Positions 35,601 to 46,818 of a DNA stretch of 64,000 bases are shown here, one piece after another. The first letter of the stretch is position 1; every line of letters starts with the position of its first letter. Origin of the DNA: Phylloscopus collybita (taxonomy: Eukaryota; Chordata; Aves; Passeriformes; Phylloscopidae); assembly GCA_027886175.1 (NCBI GenBank), contig JAJNNQ010000006.1, forward strand, positions 15,219,001 to 15,283,000. The letters are read 5' to 3'. The position numbers and the translations under genes were made by a program. The notes under the pieces are model-generated. The model saw only the letters and a program-made list of their open reading frames with translations, made no database searches and was not told the DNA's origin.

Positions 35601-35985
35601 TGCTCATGCAACATGACAACCCATAAATGATGAAACATTCACTTTTTTGGTGATTTGGTATTCAAATTCTTTGACAGGTACTTAAAAAAGAAATTAAGAA
35701 ACAGAAAAAAAAACTCCTTTAGTTAGACATTAACAGAAAAACTGTGAAGACTGAGTGCAAAACAAACAGATGATACTGCAGTTGAAGCCTAATCAGACTC
35801 TTTAAAGCCTTCTAGACTGAAATTTTTCTAATTTTAGGCCCCAAGTGGACCAAGAGACTCCAATTCCCTATAAGTATTCTGCTCTGTAATGACCTTTGTA
35901 GTCCTACGTTTCTAGCCCCACCTTGGGTTTAGTCACCTGTGTTTAGGGTGTGCTCTGACACAGTTCAACCGTGCAACTATACCTT
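32692..35985. other. Unassigned AT-rich DNA
   Basis: About 3.3 kb with no gene or named transposon. A T/G-rich tract is at about 33526-33560. The plus-strand frame at 34414-34752 (112 codons) crosses a T-rich run and shows no recognisable domain. Confidence 0.55.
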
Positions 35986-35987
35986 AC

Positions 35988-36085
35988 TTTTTTGTTCAAC
36001 CTGGATATTAATGGGAGACTTCATTGTGGTCTTCAACATTCACGTGAGGGGAAGGGGAGGGGCAAGTACAGATCTCTTATTTGTT
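35988..36085 (+). mobile_element. CR1 LINE fragment, plus strand
   Basis: 'gttcaacctgga' is followed by 'gggagacttcattgtggtct', 'cacgtgaggggaagg' and 'acagatctctt'. This order is that of the end of CR1 ORF2 and its continuation toward the 3' UTR. Both ends are truncated. Confidence 0.75.
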
Positions 36086-36089
36086 CTAT

Positions 36090-36860
36090 GCTTAACTATT
36101 TTCAATATTTCCCTTGTAAATAATTACTGTAATCCTTAATAAGCAAAGTTACATCTGGTCAAATACTGGTCAATTGAAAGTAGTTTGTTCTAGGAAAAGA
36201 AAAATATGCTTCTCTTCTTTACGTACTTCAAAGTATTTTTAGTTTTAAAAATTTCAAAACCTCTTAAGAAGGAAAAAAAATATACTATACTTGCTTCTTT
36301 CCTGAAAAAAGGCTTAAGTGGAATGAGTCAACATTTTTCAACGGAAAATTCATGCGCGTTCTGATTTTGCTGTAGAAACAGAAAAACAGTGTCTTCTTCC
36401 AAGGATGGTTTCATGCATAACTTGTGTGAAAAATCATGTGCTCTTTCTTCCACAGTGACACAGCCTGGGGAAAAAAGTGTCTGTCTTCTGCCACCTCTTG
36501 TTGAAGGTGTCCTGCTTCTTAGTGGTACGTAATGCTCTCAATGCGAGGTAATGCCTAAAATTAGATAAATTAATGCTGCCTTATATTCTGCTGGACACCC
36601 ATGGAATGTCACTGCCACTTACCAGCTGGGCAAGTCAATGGAGGGAATTCCTCTAATACACTTGCTGCTGGTAGAAAAAGAAATATCTACAATCTCTACA
36701 AACAGCTATTACCTCTTACCATGTCTCTTTAAAACATGAATCACTCATCTGCCAAGAAGTACAAGAAAGACTAACTACATCTATGGAAAATAAGGAAAAA
36801 TAAGCATGTTTATTAAATTTGTTTATCATGGATTTGATTAGATCTTACCTCCCTGATTAC
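36090..36860. other. Unassigned AT-rich spacer
   Basis: No gene or named transposon seen. Confidence 0.6.
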
Positions 36861-36865
36861 TGAGA

Positions 36866-37545
36866 TAATGCTGCTCCCCTGTTTTTCCCAGGCTCCACTT
36901 CACTCCTTCATTTTCAATGCCTCTACTGCCTTCCACCCTTCTCAAGCAGTGCACAGGGGTGAGGAAATGGGGGTCTCAGGTCAGTTCATAGGAGTTGCTC
37001 TCTGTTATTCCTTACTTCTCACACTACTTCACTTTGATATGGGTTGTTCCCATTGCTGCAGTAATTCAGGATACACTCACTCCAGCAGGAGTTCTCCATG
37101 GGCTGCAACTTCATAGGCCTTCAGGGTCTATCCACTTGTTCTAATACAGGCTGTAGCACGCAGATCTGTACTGTCATGGTGCTCTCCACAAGCTGCGGGG
37201 GAAGTATGTGTTTCGCTATAGTCTCTACATGGGTTGCAGTATCTGCTCAGGTATCTGGAGCACCTGCTTTTCTTCCTCCTTCTTCCCTGTCCCCAATGTC
37301 CATGGGATTTTTTTCAGACGTTTTTTACCACAGCTCCTCAGCACTTTTACCCTTAACAATATTTTTCATAGAGGCACCACCAGCTTTGCTATTCCAGTTG
37401 ACTTTGGCCAGTAATAGGTCTGTTGCTAAGCAAGAAACATTTATGTCATGTTCCAGGAAACCCTTGGCCTCTTCTCACACAGGTCACTCCTCCTGCCCCC
37501 TATAACTTTGACACATACACCTAATACTGTGAAGAATTTTATCAC
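36866..37545 (+). repeat. Avian interspersed repeat with degenerate internal subrepeats
   Basis: A GC-richer, pyrimidine-rich stretch that I recall as a dispersed avian repeat, probably from an endogenous retrovirus, though the class is not certain. Matching blocks are 'ccaggctccacttcactcc', 'ctggagcacctgcttttctt', 'catagaggcaccaccagc' and 'gactttggccagtaatagg'. It holds degenerate copies of a subrepeat with 'ctccatgggctgca' (near 37093, 37183 and 37223). The plus-strand frame at 37098-37505 (135 codons, Ser/Cys-rich) follows from this repeat and is not treated as a gene. Confidence 0.55.
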
Positions 37546-37549
37546 ATCT

Positions 37550-39548
37550 GCTGCAGCCAGTTTACCCTCACAACACATTTCTTGCTATTCGTAGTGATCT
37601 TCAAACTTCCTTCAGCAGTACTTACATCATTACTGAGCTGGGTTAAAGGCAAGTAACCTACTCTTTGTTACAGAATCAGTGTTTTCTCAGTTTCTTGCTT
37701 GCTAACATACATTTACATCTACATTTTGGGACCTGCTATGCCAACTGCACAAAAGAACCTAGTGCTGGTTTGTTCTTTGTGATATGGTGAAAAATTAATA
37801 TCTGGAAAAACTAGTTTCCTCATCATTATTATGGCCATACATTTTTTTTTCATCATGTACCTAATAATATAAAATCTAACTCCAGATAACAAATACTCAA
37901 TTTATTATTTCCATCATTCTACTGAGTAGTGGTATTATTTTAGCACTCATGAGTAATCTTTTGTATAAAGCCAAGAAAAGCAAATTCTGATTTGTTTTTC
38001 TTTTGAATTTTCCACAGAATAGAATTTTTTTTAGAAAATTTTAGGGAAAAAATGCATTTCATGATTTTAGACTAAGTGACACAAAAGTTTTCTCTTTAGA
38101 ATCAAATTGTAACAATGGCAAAGTTTTTACCTTTTAAGATTTCCAGTTGGAGGTCTTTCAGTTTGTTAAGGAAAAGATGCTTATACCCTTAATGTATCTG
38201 AAAATGCAGCATCAAAGTATTTTGAAACTGACAGATCAAATTTTTCACTTTTAGATTCTTATTTTTCAATTTGCGTTCTTGATCACATCTTCAGGATCAT
38301 TATTCTACCTTAATTCTCAAAAATGTTTTCTCTTACATTAAGAGACTTGTTGAAATTCAGCTCAGATGTTCTTCCTTCTCCAGTCAATGAGCTCTGCAAC
38401 AGGTATTTTGAAAAATAAAAATAAAATAATTCATTAATGTAGACTATGTATTTTATTTTTAAATTCTAATCAGAGATTACGCACAAAAATAAACATCCAC
38501 TTTACAATGCATTAGCTCCCATAGACAAAAAAATTACACAGAGACAACAGCTCTCAGTGCTTGTCACTGAATAGTCTTTCTTCTATTAAAATTCTTTATT
38601 GTTGTTTTTTATGGTTTTGTTTTTGTTTTTTAATATATTAGCACTTAAACTTTAAACTCAACAGTTGTATTTTACCTTTCTTTGGATTTGCTTGCTTTTT
38701 TTTTTTTTAACCTAATAATAACACAAATTTCTATACTGAATCTAATTCCAGTGACATCACAAAACTATGAATTACCCTATTATCAGATTTTCTTTAGTCC
38801 CAGATAATGACTGTAATTTCCCAAGGAAGGATAACAGCTTAGAATCTTTATACTAGGTATTATAACTAATGCTAGAGAAGAAATTATAATGCTTCATTAA
38901 TTTTATGTAAATGATTAGACTGAGCTATTTGTTCTTCAAAAAAATATGCATTTATAATTTCAATTTTTGTTTTACTATCCCTATGAACTACTAAAATTAA
39001 ATCTGTTGCTCTAATACATTTTTTTCTTTAAAGCATCTCTTTTTTTCATGAAAAATAATGCTTGCTGCATACTGAAGCTTATTGAATTGTCAAAAATCAA
39101 TCTAACAAGAAACTGCCACTTGCTCAAAACGTTTAAAATATGTGTTATTCTCTTACTCTTAAATTTTTTTTTTATAGAAAAGGCTAAATATAAAATATTT
39201 CCAAATGTAAATATTCCATACAAAGAAAGTGGAAATTAGGTTTGGAGAGAAGTACTAAAATTACTTGCAACCATTACTGCAACCATTTCAAAAGATCTTA
39301 AAGATGAGAAAGTTAAGCCAATTAAATAAAAACATTTTAAAGTGCAAATACATCTATATGGGATAGTGTAAAAACATTTAGCTATTTTCTGTTTGGAATA
39401 TCCCTTCAGAGACTTCTGTCAGTTGAGTGGATTAATGGACTATATCACAGCTGAATAGATCATCTGGTGGTATAATTATGTCTTCCAAAGCACATACCCA
39501 GGAGGGGTGTGAATATGTGGCTAAACCCAACATATAGTACACAACCAC

Positions 39549-39549
<1 letters not shown>
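37550..39549. other. Unassigned AT-rich DNA
   Basis: No gene or named transposon. T-rich runs at about 38600-38635 and 38698-38710. Confidence 0.6.

Positions 39550-39596
<47 letters not shown>
39550..39596 (+). repeat. Poly(A) tract, 47 bases
   Basis: Uninterrupted run of 47 A. Short similar sequences flank it (TACACAA at 39539-39545 and again just after, at about 39598-39604). No retrocopy was recognised upstream. Confidence 0.95.
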
Positions 39597-39598
<2 letters not shown>

Positions 39599-39694
39599 AC
39601 ACAATCAAGAAAATATTTTCAGACAGGGCAATGAGGGCAATGGGCTTGAGATGGCTTCAACCTACATCCTCCTTCATGGTGACTTGGGACACCC

Positions 39695-40015
39695 AGTGTC
39701 ATAGAGCCATAGAAATCAAGTCCAACTGTAAACCCAGCATTGCCAAATCCACCATTAAACTGTGTTCCTCAGTGCCATGTCTACCATCTTTTACACCCCT
39801 CTAGGGCTGATGACTCAACCATTCAATGGGCAGCCTGTTCCAAGGCTTCACAATGCTGTCAGTGAAGATCTTTCTCTTAGTGTCTAACCCAAACCTAAAA
39901 CCCTAAAACATAAAACTTATGGCCATCTCTTCCTGTCCTATTGCTTGCTATTTGGGAAGTGAGACCTACCTCACCTCCTCATTACCTCCTCTCAGGTACT
40001 GTATTGCAATTTGCT
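39695..40015 (-). mobile_element. CR1 LINE 3' end, minus strand
   Basis: Inverted CR1 tail: 'catagagccatagaaatcaa' then 'gtccaactgtaaacccagca', 'tgactcaaccattcaatggg', 'cagcctgttccaaggct', 'cttcctgtcctattgcttg' and 'tacctcctctcaggtactg'. This is a different CR1 subfamily tail from those at 13335 and 27140. Confidence 0.88.
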
Positions 40016-41047
40016 ACATGTGCACCATGGTTTCAGTGGAATCCTTATTACCTGTTAAATAAGAATTCTTACGTAACATACGTCCAAGTAAGCAAATTTG
40101 GTATTAAACTTTTATCCTCCATATATGCCATTTCTTAAAGACCATGGTCAGAGAGTATAAGAGGCTGACATCTAGTCACCTCCTTTCCATGATATTGATG
40201 GCTGCCCACCCTATGATTTTGCTTTCTTAATGTATGTAATTTTTCTATAAAGTACACTGATTCCATTGTTTTGCAGATGAATAAAGACTGAAACAATAGA
40301 TCTCACATTTTCTTGTGCAAACAGCTCACCTGAAAGCTGAATATGTGAAATATTCCATATATACAGCATTGATTCTTTCCTTCTCTATAAATCAGTATAC
40401 ACACAAGTCACAAAGCTCAGTTTCTGGTTCATGCTTGACAAAAGCTCCATGGTGCTTGACTAGGTGGATGAAAGTTATGTTTGAAAATCAGATGCCACGT
40501 ATTTGAGGAGGCTAAATTATTTTATATTCCATTTTTAATTCAATCTGTTTGGGACCATTATAGGAAATAAACAGAGCTCAAAAATTTCATGTAGTACACA
40601 GACCCTGTGTGATTTCTGTAAGTATATGGTGTTATTAATGCAAAAATTCATAGCAAGTGTATCTGTATGATTTTATACTTTCATACAACTTTTTCAGGGA
40701 TAATAAACAGAAACTCTCCATTCTTAATCTGATTATTGCCATCTTAAGTGGCACAGGGGTTTTTTTAAATGTTTTTAAGACAGTTTTCTCTCAGAGCTTT
40801 AGCATAAGGATAAACAGACTTTCACTGGACATAAATAAAATAATTCAACCTAGGAATGATAGTTAAAATATCTTAAAATCAATAGATAAATATATATAAT
40901 TTCACTATATTGATGATTGCCCCTACTGTTTGAAGATCCTTTGAGAATGGACTGGTGAATCTGCTGTACAATAAGATACCTCACCAGTGTTCAGACAATC
41001 CTCTTTATATCCTAGTGAAGATTTTGTTCAGATAAATGATCAAGAGA

Positions 41048-41115
41048 GGAAAACCAAAACAAACCAAACATAGAACAAACAAAAAACCCAAACCAAAAAC
41101 CAACCAAACCAAAAT
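41048..41115 (+). repeat. A/C-rich low-complexity tract
   Basis: Mixed AACC/AAAC units, nearly free of G and T on the plus strand. Confidence 0.85.
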
Positions 41116-42451
41116 GTTAATATGTACATTTGCTTTTTTGTTATAACCGTCATAGCAAGCCTTGAATACTTTGTTAGAGGTATCTTTTAGTTACCATACC
41201 ATCCTTTCTCTTGTCAGCAATTTGCACTGCTAGACATTGCAAATGAGTTCAACATATATTAAGGGGCTGGCAGCCATTCCACAGGCTAGCCTTTATGATG
41301 GCATAGTATATCAGGACAGTTTTCCTCTCTTAAGATGTTTGATATAATTTCTCTCAAATATGGAAAAAATCTAAAGTAGCTAAACAAAGCTACAAGACAA
41401 AAAAGTTTGAATTAAATGTATTTATGATGGTTTTTAGTCGATGATTAAAACCCAACCTCTTCCATCAGATTTTTTTCTTTTAAACAAACTAAAAAAATAA
41501 TAATTAATTAAAAAAAACCCAACAGATTTTCATAACAAAGCTGCTAGAAATACATCTCTATCTCTGTTCTATTACAGAAACAGAGATTGTGTGGCAGGGG
41601 GTGAATGCAGGGATTGTTTTGAATGCTGTACTGTCATGGGATTAGGGGTGAACAAAGTGTTCTTTTCTAAGTGTTACTGCAGTTTAGTTCAAGTCGTGCC
41701 TTACAACTATGGCTACCTTATTATTACAAGCCTTATGACTATGATTGATAACATAGTGATGGAAAACAATATAGAGTCATTTTGTTTGTAAGCATGAGGC
41801 ACACTTTGCTTGGATAGTTAATGGGATTTCCATTCACAAATCAGTTGAGAAATGGTTCGTGGCAAGAAAAGAAAAGGTAGGAGGTTGTTTTATCTTTGTT
41901 TACATCTGCTTGAGGCTGCTGACTGATATCCAAAAAAATAAAATTACTAAAAGGAAGTCCAGAGGGAATACATGCTCTGGAAAAACTCAGGTGTCTGAAT
42001 GGCTCTGCAACAAATATTCACACTTTGCTATTTTGTGTTATGTGCCAGAGGCTGCTTGCTTTGTCCCACATGAATAGCTTTCAGTGTTTCAGTGGTTGGA
42101 CTGTAATAGGTCTCAGGTTATGGTGGATCTCATTCAACTCTGGAGCACTAGAGAAGCTGTATTTATGAGTACTTGTGCCAAAAGGGATTTCTCTTGCAGT
42201 TCATGTCCTTCATAGTGAATCGAGAAAGTGAAAAATACTTTTAACTGCAGAGATTCTGGCCTTGAGATTTAATCTAGGATAAGAGTATTGCATGCATGAA
42301 AGTTCTGTTGCAAACCATTATTTCATTTGAATATGTATTATATATTTCATTACTTGTCTTTCTGATTAAAAGTGTTTTGATAGTGAGGAAAAACATCTTT
42401 TTAAATAACTTGTAGAATTTAACTGAACACTGAGATATTCTTTTTTTATCT

Positions 42452-42515
42452 TTTTGTTGGTGATGGTGGTGGTTATTGTTATTTGTTAATATATGTTGTT
42501 GTTGTTGTTGTTTTT
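42452..42515 (+). repeat. T/G-rich tract with (GTT)n
   Basis: Includes about six GTT units at about 42494-42512 after a GGT/GTT-rich lead. Confidence 0.85.
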
Positions 42516-44741
42516 TGCTGCTTTGTTTGTAAGACTGTTCCTTTTTCTATTTAGCTCCTATTAATAAGTATTTCACAAACAGATTACACCACAAATCAGA
42601 CCAATCTTTAGTATTTTTGCATTTAAATATATTAAGAACATTAATAGGCTGTAAAAAGATAAAATGTAAATGTTGTTGTTATTCAATTCTTCTAAATTAC
42701 ACAAGCAATATAAAACTAATTGAACTGCTATTAATAGACTGTAATGGAAAGTGTACTAAAGCATTGTATTAGTGTTTAGCAAGATAATTTGATCAAGTAA
42801 ATTAGATATTAACAAAGTTAGTAAAAAACAGTATTTACAGACTGATACCATATCTATTTATTTATAATTAGTATTACCAATGTTAATTAAAGGCATAATT
42901 ATCAGATACAATGCATACATATGTGCCACTGGGCAGAATCACAAGTTTGAGTAAACAGATAATGTAATTCTCAATGGAAGTCTCTTATCTGGGATTTCTG
43001 TTACATATAACAATATGTATCAACATTTTAAGGTTCTATAACTACCAGAATTTTGATTTCTAAATGATATATTTGCTAGTAAACCCTTTTGAGTCAAACT
43101 AGTTGTAGCCATAAATATCTTAGTTCTAGGTTTTTACAGGTAGAAGTCTGGCTACCCCTTTGTATATTATGTGCACCTGACTGAGACGCAAATAATTGGA
43201 TATATTCAGATGTTCCAAGGAGCTTTACCTAGGAATATTTAAAAATTACTAGAGGGTAATTATTCACCATGGTTTTTAACATAACTTTTAAAAGAGAACC
43301 ATAGTGAAACAAATAAAAAATTGTGAATACCCCAAATGTGCTGCAATGACAAGCAGTTACCAACATCAAAATAGATTTGCATCTATATATTATTTATAAA
43401 CATTAATTTGCTTACTGGTTCTTTCATTATTTGCCAATAGGAAAAACCACTTTTCACTCAGATGTTGTGAATGGAATCCCTCTCATATTATAGAAACTTC
43501 CTATTCTTCTTTTGCAATGTCCTCTCCTCTCTTCTGTTACACCTTATTGTATTGCTCCGTTGCCTGTCTTTGTCTTTACAATTAACTGCTTACGCTGCAT
43601 TTGGGAAAAAGGTTTTTCTGATAATTTTTTGTTTGAAAAGTGCTTCAGAGAAGAAATTTTGCACTGTTAGCATGTTCTAAGGCATGACCTAAATAAACAT
43701 GATTAGGGTAATAAAGCATGAACTGTGTAAGACTTCTAATTTTACTGAACTTTTCTAAAGCATATTAACCCATAATAAGAACTTAAGTCCATCATGGGGT
43801 TTCTAAGATACAAACTTTTTTTCCTGTTACCAGTATTACCAACATTCTTCTCCCTAAATTGAAGATACAAGGTTTTGATGGCTGGTCTATTGAATGGATA
43901 AAGAGCTGTCTGAACATTCCTTTCCAAATAGTTACAGTCAATGTCCAAGTAGCAACCAGGAATTAGTGGTGTCTTTCAAGGGTCTGTTCAACTATTATTC
44001 AGGCATACAAACTTGTTTTATTTTTGAAGAGAAATATTTGCCTTAAGTCACAAAATCTGATTAAATTATTTTTTCTAGTAGTAGTACTCCCTGTATGAGT
44101 AAGTAATTTAATGCCTAAAATCAATCTATATATTCAAGTTTATATTAAAGGTTGCAACTGTGCTTCACTAGTATTTCTTTCTCATTCCCCATTACCAAGA
44201 GCAGTAGACTTGTGAATATTGAGACTACCTTCTATAATTAAAAAGAATGTGTTCAAGGTGCAAACTAATCACTGCCTTAATAATACACATGATAACATAT
44301 ATTCTTCTTTCTTTCCAGTTATCAGATATTATGAAATATCACCATGCAGTTCAGTTTTTCAAATATTCTATCTTTATTCTCTTCTTTGAAGAAGAAATAG
44401 GCTATCACCATATTTGGGATTTAATCTGTTCTTTTCCAAAAAAGTCAGCTTTTTGACCCTAGAAGTGTATCTATTAATGATTGTGACACATATTTCACTG
44501 GGCTCATTTAAATTCACTGCACATTTTTAATGCACATAGAAAAACTTGAGCATATTAATATACGTCTGGAAAATGTGCATTTTTTCCATAGTTGACTTGA
44601 GGGGCTGATTACTTTTGTAACAGTGAAGCCATCTGTGCGTTACAGTTTCATTCCATCATCTACACAGCTATAAGATTTCCTTCAGGCTGACTTATGGTTA
44701 TACCTTAGAGTAACTCATTGGCTTTTAAATTAAAGTGTGCA

Positions 44742-44786
44742 GAAGGCTAAGAAGCCATCTGAAGGGAAGGCTAAGAAGCTGTCTGA
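44742..44786 (+). repeat. 24-bp period tandem duplication
   Basis: The 21-base segments at 44742-44762 and 44766-44786 both read 'gaaggctaagaagc', two variable bases, then 'tctga'; they differ at two positions. Confidence 0.85.
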
Positions 44787-45574
44787 GTGTTTCTTCTGTG
44801 TTTTGTTCGACTTTGGACTTTGAGCAATTCAGAATCTACATAATTGCCAATGGGACAGAAAAAAAAAGATAATTAAATCTGAGGGGTTTTGTTAATTGAC
44901 GAAGATTCTGAAATCTCAGAAAACTAAAACCACACTGATGTTATTTGTTTTAGAACATCAATAAATCTGTTTTCTTTCTCATAACACATAAATACATAAA
45001 TCAGTGTTTAAATATTAGTTTTAAAAACTTAATAACTGCGCTTTCAGCTTTTTTAATTAATAAAAAACCTTTATTAGAAATAATTTTCTTTAAAAATATA
45101 TTTCAGTAAAACAGATACCTGAGTTGATGTTTTATTAATCCAGTTACATTTTGCATTAATGAACTTCTATGGGTGTGCTATTCAGATAGAAGAAGTATGA
45201 TTTATAAATACGAATAAACTGTAATAGAACTGCTCTAGTTTTTCCATGTGGATTCAGCATCCTTGGGAGGATCTAAAATATCAATAGCAGTTTTGCAGTT
45301 CCAGTGTTTATCAGAAACTACACCCCAGCCCCAAAGTTTTGGGTTTGGCCCTTCTGGCCCTTCCCAGGACTTCCTCTATAGTACCAAAATCACAGGAGCC
45401 CAGTTGAAGTCTCATCACTGCTGAGTAGAGGGTAAAACTCACTTTTCCCAATCTGCTGATGATGCTCTTCCTGAGTATTGAAACCCAGAGTCTCTTGACC
45501 TTTGTTACCCCAAGGGCCCATTTGCTGCCTTATGATAAAATTTTGGTTCACCGGCACTCCCACATCTGGCAAAG

Positions 45575-45720
45575 TTGCTTTCTAGTTAATTGAAAAAGCA
45601 GTTTCAAATTGGCACACATATTTCTCTTTTCCCAGCTTAAGGTCTCTGCCTGCATTCCTCTTTGTTGAACTTCCTGAGGTTCTTGTCAGTTCATTTCACT
45701 AACCTGTTCAGTTAATACAT
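45575..45720 (-). mobile_element. CR1 LINE ORF2 fragment, minus strand
   Basis: 'aaagttgctttctagttaat' and then 'cattcctctttgttgaactt', 'cctgaggttcttgtcag', 'ttcatttcactaacctgt' correspond to the inverted CR1 ORF2 segment just after the RT palm. Heavily decayed, with part of the middle missing. Confidence 0.7.
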
Positions 45721-45724
45721 AAAA

Positions 45725-46260
45725 ATAACATCACAAATTGATTCCACAGTGCTTCACTTTTATCCTTACATAACACAAACCCAGTTAACTGAGACACTCA
45801 CCATGTAGACCTCAGGAACTAGACACTGTTCATAACAAGTAGAGAGAAGTACATGTAAATCATCTCATTCAGAAGTATGCTTTCAGAAAAGGGCTTGTGA
45901 GTAAAGCCAAATTGTGTAAGTTTCTGTCCTTTTGCTGCAAACATAGACCGGACCATCTACCAGCAATGTTTACAGTTGAGTGAGATAAATGCCCAGTTTC
46001 TTTCACCTTCAGAATCATTTATATCCTTTAGCTGTTCAGCCCTATCTACATGGAAGTGCACCCCTTTGGAGCTCAGTGAATCAATATGACATTCAACACT
46101 GCTTGTCAAAGGAAATGGTTTAGGCTGTTTCAGAAATTAAGTATTTTAAGTCCTGTGTTCATTACTGCATTTTATGTTCACAAGGCACATAGCTGTTTAC
46201 TATGCATGTCTACATACACACCAAAGTGCATGCATATCTACAAGCATATGCATATATGTG
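45725..46260. other. Unassigned spacer between CR1 fragments
   Basis: No gene or named repeat seen. Confidence 0.55.
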
Positions 46261-46261
46261 T

Positions 46262-46405
46262 TCTTCAATATTTTTACAAATGTTCTGGATGCAGAAATTA
46301 AATGTACATTAGCTAAGTTTGCAAATGATCCTTAACTAGAAGGAGCTGTGGGCTCGCTCAAAGGTAGAGAGGTCTTAAAGAGAGATGTAGACATATCTAG
46401 ATAAC
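46262..46405 (+). mobile_element. CR1 reverse transcriptase fragment, plus strand
   Basis: Starts 'cttcaatatttttacaaatg' and continues through 'gctaagtttgcaaatgatcc', 'aggagctgtgggctcgct' and 'gagagatgtagaca', the order of the CR1 RT palm. The catalytic F-A-D-D reads F-A-N-D. Both ends are truncated. Confidence 0.75.
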
Positions 46406-46715
46406 AGTGCATGGTCCAAAGAATATCGGATTTTAATTCCTAGTAGGTTTTGTATGGTTTTTTTGTCCACTAGGAGCTAGTTATGGAGCAGCCCTACTTC
46501 AACTTATAATAAAAAAGAAGAAGAAAATGTTGTGCAACAAAGTGTGAGGCAAATCAGATCATTAAAAATTGTAGTTCTAACCCCAAAGGATTGACAAATA
46601 CAGTGTAGGGAAGTTACTATTTTGATTTCATATATCCAATAGCTTCAATCTCAGTGTCCCACATGGTTCACAGGCCATTTTAACAATCAAAAAAACCAGT
46701 CCCAAATGCCACCAC

Positions 46716-46818
46716 CCCCCCCACTCCCCCAAGAAAAAAAAAAAAAAACAAACCACCAACAACCAACCAAAACCAACCAACCAACCAAACACCCAAAAGC
46801 AAAATAAAACAACAACCC
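46716..46818 (+). repeat. A/C-rich tract with (CCAA)n
   Basis: A C-rich lead, an A run and then CCAA/CAAC units. Nearly free of T and G on the plus strand. Confidence 0.9.

Larger units (their letters stand above)
40020..45570. other. Unassigned AT-rich DNA with simple repeats
   Basis: About 5.5 kb with no gene and no named transposon. It contains an A/C-rich tract (41048-41115), a T/G-rich tract with GTT units (about 42452-42515) and a 24-bp period duplication (44742-44786). Open frames are all under 75 codons, with no domain recognised. The part at about 45240-45570 is less AT-rich but could not be assigned. Confidence 0.55.

Noticed and set aside
37098..37505. 135-codon plus-strand open frame
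   Set aside because: Its whole length falls in a dispersed avian repeat; no domain recognised and the frame overlaps other open frames.
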